Part shown: positions 60,194-64,000 of the stretch, in pieces | How the letters are laid out: the number at the start of each line of letters is the position of its first letter | Position numbering within the stretch: the stretch's first letter is position 1 | Assembly (NCBI GenBank): GCA_018335195.1 | Contig: JAGXKN010000001.1 | Location: 62,001 to 126,000, forward strand | DNA length: 64,000 nucleotides | Direction: 5' to 3' | From: Desulfobacterales bacterium | GTDB lineage: Bacteria > Desulfobacterota > Desulfobacteria > Desulfobacterales > Desulfosalsimonadaceae | Position numbers and translations under genes: made by a program | Notes under the pieces: generated by a model | Databases searched by the model: none | What the model was told of the DNA's origin: nothing | Seen by the model: the letters and a program-made list of their open reading frames with translations, nothing else

Positions 60194-61524
60194 GAGATCC
60201 GGACACTTTTTTTGCAGAAAAAAACCCGGTTGGCATCCTACAGGACCTGATCTGCTTTGACACCACCAATCCCCCCGGCAATGAGGGGCCCTGCATTGAA
60301 TACATCCGGCGTCTGCTGGAAAATGCGGGCATCCCGACACAAATCATAGCCAAAAACGAAAACCGGCCCAACCTGATCGCGCGCATTGCCGGGGACAACA
60401 CCGCCCCGCCCCTTCTGCTTTACGGCCATGTGGACGTGGTCACCGCCAACTCCCAGACCTGGCAATACCCTCCGTTTGAAGGACGGATGGTGAACGGATA
60501 CGTATGGGGCCGCGGCGCCCTGGACATGAAAGGCGGCCTGGCCATGATGGTCTCGGCCATGCTGAGACTTGCCCGAGAAGAACGCTCGCCTGCAGGGGAC
60601 ATCGTTTTTGCCGCGGTTTCGGACGAAGAGTCCGGAGGCATTCACGGCGCCCGGTTTCTGGTGGAAAATTACCCGGAACTTTTTGCCGGCATCCGGTATG
60701 CCATCGGCGAATTCGGCGGGGCCAGCATGGATTTCGGCGGCAGGCGCTTTTACCCCATCCAGGTGTCGGAAAAGCAAGTCTGCTCAATTCGGGCCACGGC
60801 CAGGGGGATGGGCGGGCACGGATCAATGCCGATTCACGGCGGCGCCATGGGCACGATCGGCAAATTGCTGTGTATCCTGGACCGAAGATCTCTGCCGGTA
60901 CGCATCACCCCGACAGCCCGACAAATGATTAATACAATATCCAAAAACACCGGCTTTCCATACAATACTATTTTAAAACAGCTTTTAAATCCGCAGCTGA
61001 CGGATACCGCCCTGTTTCTCATGGGACCGAAAAGCAGAAACTTTCGCCCGCTGCTGCGCAACACGGTCAGTCCCACCATGATTCAGGGCGGGCACAAGAT
61101 CAACGTGATTCCCAGCGAGGTTATCCTGCACATGGACGGTAGAATGGTGCCGGGCTGCACCCCGGAAGAACTGATCGAAGAAGTGCGGCGACTGACAAAC
61201 GGCCGGATCGCACTTGAAGTCCTGCGCTATGAGCCGGGCCCGCCCGAACCGGACATGAGCATGTTCGGCCTGCTATCAGATGTAATCCGTTCCGCGGACC
61301 CGGGCGGCATTGCCGTGCCGCTGCTGCTGCCCGGAGTCACGGATGCCCGTTTTTTTTCCCGGCTGGGAATCCAGACATACGGATTTACCCCCTTAAAACT
61401 GCCCCGGGACTTTGATTATTTCACCTTTATACACAATGCAGATGAGCGCGTGCCCGGCAATGCAGTGAAATTCGGCGCAAACACCGTCCATGACCTCCTC
61501 TGCCGCTACGGCCGGGCCGGTTAA
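60190..61524 (+). CDS. M20 family metallopeptidase/deacylase (ArgE/DapE type)
   Basis: The 444-residue protein starts at ATG 60190, overlapping the upstream stop by 4 bp. Motifs: YGHVDVV, WGRGALDMKGGLAMMV, SDEESGG and GHGSMP in the lid. These are M20A ArgE/DapE/CPG2-type zinc enzymes that hydrolyse N-acyl amino acids or dipeptides. It differs from the 15.4-kb M20 gene, which is PepT-like. The specific substrate is not readable. Confidence 0.88.
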   Translation: MRDPDTFFAEKNPVGILQDLICFDTTNPPGNEGPCIEYIRRLLENAGIPTQIIAKNENRPNLIARIAGDNTAPPLLLYGHVDVVTANSQTWQYPPFEGRMVNGYVWGRGALDMKGGLAMMVSAMLRLAREERSPAGDIVFAAVSDEESGGIHGARFLVENYPELFAGIRYAIGEFGGASMDFGGRRFYPIQVSEKQVCSIRATARGMGGHGSMPIHGGAMGTIGKLLCILDRRSLPVRITPTARQMINTISKNTGFPYNTILKQLLNPQLTDTALFLMGPKSRNFRPLLRNTVSPTMIQGGHKINVIPSEVILHMDGRMVPGCTPEELIEEVRRLTNGRIALEVLRYEPGPPEPDMSMFGLLSDVIRSADPGGIAVPLLLPGVTDARFFSRLGIQTYGFTPLKLPRDFDYFTFIHNADERVPGNAVKFGANTVHDLLCRYGRAG

Positions 61525-61576
61525 TTCCTGCTCGCCTTTTCCCATCGGTATCAAAGCCGAGCCGGGCAAATTCTCC

Positions 61577-61605
61577 TTGACGTGTGGCCGGATTATATTT
61601 AGGTT
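61577..61605 (+). promoter_or_regulatory. Possible promoter of the cfa gene
   Basis: TTGACG (61577-61582) and TAGGTT (61600-61605) are spaced 17 nt in an AT-rich stretch. The -10 is weak. An SD-like GGAGG (61656-61660) lies downstream but too far from the chosen ATG. Confidence 0.3.
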
Positions 61606-61707
61606 AATGTTTTTACTGAAAAATTATTGGCAACATTGAAATCGGTATACAAAACGGAGGTGCTTATCTTACTTGACAACCAAAGCCCCCAATCCAAAGA
61701 CGCGCAA

Positions 61708-62832
61708 ATGAAAACAAACAAATCCAGACAGATCGTGGAAGACGCGCTCGCGCACGCGGGCATTACCATCAACGGGGATAAGCCCTATGACATCCAGGTT
61801 CACAACGAGGACCTCTACGAACGTGTTATTCGTGACGGAGAACTGGGCGTGGGAGAATCCTACATGGACGGCTGGTGGGACAGCCCGGCGCTGGACCAGT
61901 TTTTCGACCGGGTATTCCGGGCCGATCTGCAGCAATACTTCAAGGACAACTGGAAGGCCTCGCTTCACCTGCTAAAGGCCAAGCTACTCAATCTCCAGAA
62001 AGATCAGCGGGCCTACAAGGTGGGCGAGCAGCACTATGATGTGGGTAACGATTTGTATCGCGATATGCTCGATTCGCGGATGGCCTATACCTGCGGCTAC
62101 TGGAGCGGCGGCGCATGCGATCTGGACGAGGCCCAGGAGGCCAAGCTGGATCTGATATGCCGGAAAATCGAGCTTGAACCCGGCATGAAGGTGCTGGATC
62201 TAGGCTGCGGCTGGGGATGCTTTGCCAAGTATGCCGCGGAAAATTACGGCGCGGAAGTCACCGGCGTAACCGTCTCCCAGGAGCAGGTGGATCTGGGCAA
62301 CAAGATTTGCGAGGGCCTGCCGGTCAATATCTATCTTGACGACTACAGGAACGCAACCGGCAAGTACGACCGGGTGGTCTCCATCGGCATCATGGAGCAC
62401 GTGGGCTACAAAAATCACCGCACCTACATGGAGGTGGCAGACCGGTGCCTGAAAGACAACGGCATCGCCCTGATCCACACTATCGGCGGCAACGTGAGCA
62501 TCACCATCGGCAATCCCTGGACAACCACCTATATTTTCCCCAACAGCATGCTGCCTTCCATCTCCCAGCTCGGCGCGGCCATGGAAGGCCTCTTTGTCAT
62601 GGAAGACTGGCACAACTTTGGCCCGGATTACGACAAGACCCTTATGGTCTGGAACGACAACTTTGAAAAATCCTGGCCCAAGTACCGGGAAAGCTACGGC
62701 GAACGGTTCTACCGGATGTGGAAGTTCTACCTGCTCAGCTCGGCCGGGGCCTTCCGCTCCAGGTCGATTCAGCTGTGGCAGATCGTGATGACCAAACCGG
62801 GACGGGCCCAGCCCGACTGCAGGCTCACGTGA
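61708..62832 (+). CDS. cfa: Cyclopropane-fatty-acyl-phospholipid synthase family methyltransferase
   Basis: The ~374-residue protein closely follows E. coli Cfa: AGITINGDKPYDIQVHNEDLYERV, LGVGESYMDGWWD, EQHYDVGNDLYRDML, SAM motif VLDLGCGWG, GIMEHVGYKN and FVMEDWHNFGPDYD. It methylates unsaturated acyl chains in membrane phospholipids. I prefer ATG 61708; the ORF track's TTG 61627 is possible. A 12-codon frame from TTG 61673 after GGAGG ends in TGA overlapping this ATG, which may be a coupled leader. It is 8 nt upstream of a reductase gene. Confidence 0.92.
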   Translation: MKTNKSRQIVEDALAHAGITINGDKPYDIQVHNEDLYERVIRDGELGVGESYMDGWWDSPALDQFFDRVFRADLQQYFKDNWKASLHLLKAKLLNLQKDQRAYKVGEQHYDVGNDLYRDMLDSRMAYTCGYWSGGACDLDEAQEAKLDLICRKIELEPGMKVLDLGCGWGCFAKYAAENYGAEVTGVTVSQEQVDLGNKICEGLPVNIYLDDYRNATGKYDRVVSIGIMEHVGYKNHRTYMEVADRCLKDNGIALIHTIGGNVSITIGNPWTTTYIFPNSMLPSISQLGAAMEGLFVMEDWHNFGPDYDKTLMVWNDNFEKSWPKYRESYGERFYRMWKFYLLSSAGAFRSRSIQLWQIVMTKPGRAQPDCRLT

Positions 62833-62839
62833 ATTTCTC

Positions 62840-63808
62840 ATGAAAACGGCAACCGTCATCATCGTGGGCGGCGGGCCGGCCGGCGCCACCTGCGCCCGGG
62901 AGCTTGCAAGGCACGGCACGGATGTGCTGATCCTGGACAAGGCGGTATTTCCGCGAACCAAGCTTTGCGCCGGCTGGATCACGCCCCGGGTGCTGGCAGA
63001 CCTCGAACTCGATCCGGCCGATTACCCCCACCGGCTGCTGACTTACCGTCGGATCATGTTTTACATCAAGGGCGTGCCCGTGCCCGTGCCCACCCACCAG
63101 TATTCCATCCGGCGTTTTGAATTCGACGATTTTTTGTTAAAACGCGCCGGGGTGCCCGTACAACGCCACCGGGTAAGAAATATCCGCAGAGCCGGCAGCA
63201 AGTACGTTATTGACGATGCATACCAGTGCACCTACCTGGTGGGTGCGGGCGGCACGCACTGCCCGGTTTACAAGTCGCTTTTTTCCGGAATCCATCCCCG
63301 GGATCCCGGGCGCTGCATTGCCACGGCCGAAAAGGAATTTGCCTGGCAATGGCAGGACCCCCAATGCCGCCTGTGGTTTTTCGACCGCGGCCTTCCGGGC
63401 TATGCCTGGTACGTACCCAAGCAAAACGGTTATCTCAACGTGGGCATCGGCGGCAAGCTTTCCTCCCTGAAAAAGCGGGGCGAAACCATCAACACCCACT
63501 GGACGCGCTTTGCCGGCAAGCTCGCGCGAAAGGGCCTGACCGACAGCCGCCGGCTTGCGCCAAAGGGACATATCTACTACCTTCGGGGAGCATTAGATGC
63601 GGTCTGCCGCGAAAACGCGTTTATCCTCGGCGATGCCGCGGGGCTTGCCACCCGGGACATGGGCGAGGGCATCGGCCCGGCCATTGAAAGCGCCAGGCTG
63701 GCGGCCCGCGCCATAATTACTGACAACCCTTATTCCATCCAATCCGTCACCCGGTGGAGCGCTCCGCAAATCCTGGCGGGACGTTTTACTAAGCCGCGCA
63801 AGAAATAA
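62840..63808 (+). CDS. FAD-dependent oxidoreductase, geranylgeranyl-reductase-like
   Basis: The 322-residue flavoprotein has the FAD Rossmann motif VIIVGGGPAGATCARELAR, LDKAVFPRTKLCAGWI, and the C-terminal FAD segment ILGDAAGLATRDMGEGIGPAIESA. This matches the geranylgeranyl reductase/digeranylgeranylglycerophospholipid reductase family, which reduces C=C bonds of lipids. It is slightly short for that family. The position next to cfa suggests it acts on the same membrane acyl chains. That link is an inference. Confidence 0.85.
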   Translation: MKTATVIIVGGGPAGATCARELARHGTDVLILDKAVFPRTKLCAGWITPRVLADLELDPADYPHRLLTYRRIMFYIKGVPVPVPTHQYSIRRFEFDDFLLKRAGVPVQRHRVRNIRRAGSKYVIDDAYQCTYLVGAGGTHCPVYKSLFSGIHPRDPGRCIATAEKEFAWQWQDPQCRLWFFDRGLPGYAWYVPKQNGYLNVGIGGKLSSLKKRGETINTHWTRFAGKLARKGLTDSRRLAPKGHIYYLRGALDAVCRENAFILGDAAGLATRDMGEGIGPAIESARLAARAIITDNPYSIQSVTRWSAPQILAGRFTKPRKK

Positions 63809-63949
63809 AACGCCGCGAGGCAGAGCCGCTACCGATACATCATTATTTTGTTGCCCCCATCATTGTTTTCCTGATATAACAATTTTCAATAAGACAAATT
63901 GCGTTAAGTTTAAATAACAGCGTTTATACCCTTACAGGAAACTCCCCGC

Positions 63950-64000
63950 ATGGACATGAAGCGGAGTTATTACGAGGATATCCGGCTATTTCCCTCGTGC
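63950..64000 (+). CDS. Start of a gene leaving the window, possibly a LivM-type permease
   Basis: ATG 63950 (or 63956) opens MDMKRSYYEDIRLFPSC, preceded by ACAGGAAACTCC. KRSYYEDIRLF resembles the cytoplasmic N-terminus of LivM-type permeases found with urea or branched-chain amino acid transporters. Only 17 codons are visible. Confidence 0.4.
   Translation, partial: MDMKRSYYEDIRLFPSC

Overview
The window is a GC-rich bacterial chromosome segment with dense, mostly operonic coding and no plasmid, phage, transposase or CRISPR signature. The gene content (RpoH-type sigma factor, selenocysteine tRNA, phenylacetate-CoA ligase/ACT/Liv transporter cluster, MglA/MglB switch genes, DUF4388 response regulator, MJ0042 zinc-ribbon sensor, Cfa next to a geranylgeranyl-reductase-like flavoprotein) suggests a Desulfobacterota/Desulfobacterales-type sulfate reducer. 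That placement is an inference; no rRNA gene is present to confirm it.

Layout. 1-5.9 kb: tail of an upstream gene, an RNase HI with a basic N-terminal extension, a small membrane protein, PlsB, and a fused sugar-nucleotidyltransferase/sugar-kinase resembling MurU-AmgK. 5.9-6.5 kb: non-coding, repeat-like. 6.5-9.1 kb: plant-type DapB and an orphan YejA-like binding protein, which overlaps alaS tail-to-tail. 9.1-16.5 kb (minus): M20 peptidase, larC, pgpA, thpR, recA, alaS. 16.6 kb: tRNA-Sec, then a TrmI-like methyltransferase. 17.7-28.6 kb (minus): an 11-gene signalling cluster, read from mglB: roadblock protein, MglA GTPase, Ala/Glu-rich protein, winged-helix protein, zinc-ribbon/Cache/HAMP sensor, unknown protein, REC-DUF4388 regulator, second roadblock-like protein, TPR-GspE-type ATPase, PilZ protein, class III adenylate cyclase. 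This is the best candidate for an undescribed system. 28.9-41.1 kb (minus): purB, an AMIN amidase lipoprotein, mutS, LapA-like protein, dGTPase-like HD hydrolase, ATP-grasp protein, LolB-like lipoprotein, TPR lipoprotein, rpoH. 41.2-41.6 kb: a 0.2 kb MITE-like palindromic element and tRNA-Arg(UCU). 42.4-51.2 kb (plus): crotonase, phenylacetate-CoA ligase, ACT protein, LivKHMGF and a second, degenerate CoA-ligase paralogue. 51.3-52.8 kb: three tandem paralogous CxxC lipoproteins. 53-57 kb: a secreted CBM-like protein, an MptpB-like phosphatase and a penicillin-acylase-family lipoprotein. 57.8-63.8 kb (plus): MFS transporter, EEP hydrolase, M20 peptidase, Cfa and an FAD reductase. The last 51 bases begin a probable LivM-type permease.

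How the genes fit together: the Liv cluster probably imports an aromatic or branched acid, which the ligase and crotonase process as CoA thioesters. The 17.7-28.6 kb cluster joins a small-GTPase switch to a secretion/pilus-type ATPase, a PilZ protein and cAMP synthesis, suggesting envelope or surface-behaviour control. Several genes concern the envelope (PlsB, PgpA, MurU-AmgK-like fusion, amidase, Cfa).

A dispersed AT-rich palindromic repeat (motifs such as TTCGAAAT and ATTTCGGATTT) occurs at least four times in intergenic DNA, twice inside the Liv operon. Most long antisense ORFs in the track are codon-bias shadows and are left out.
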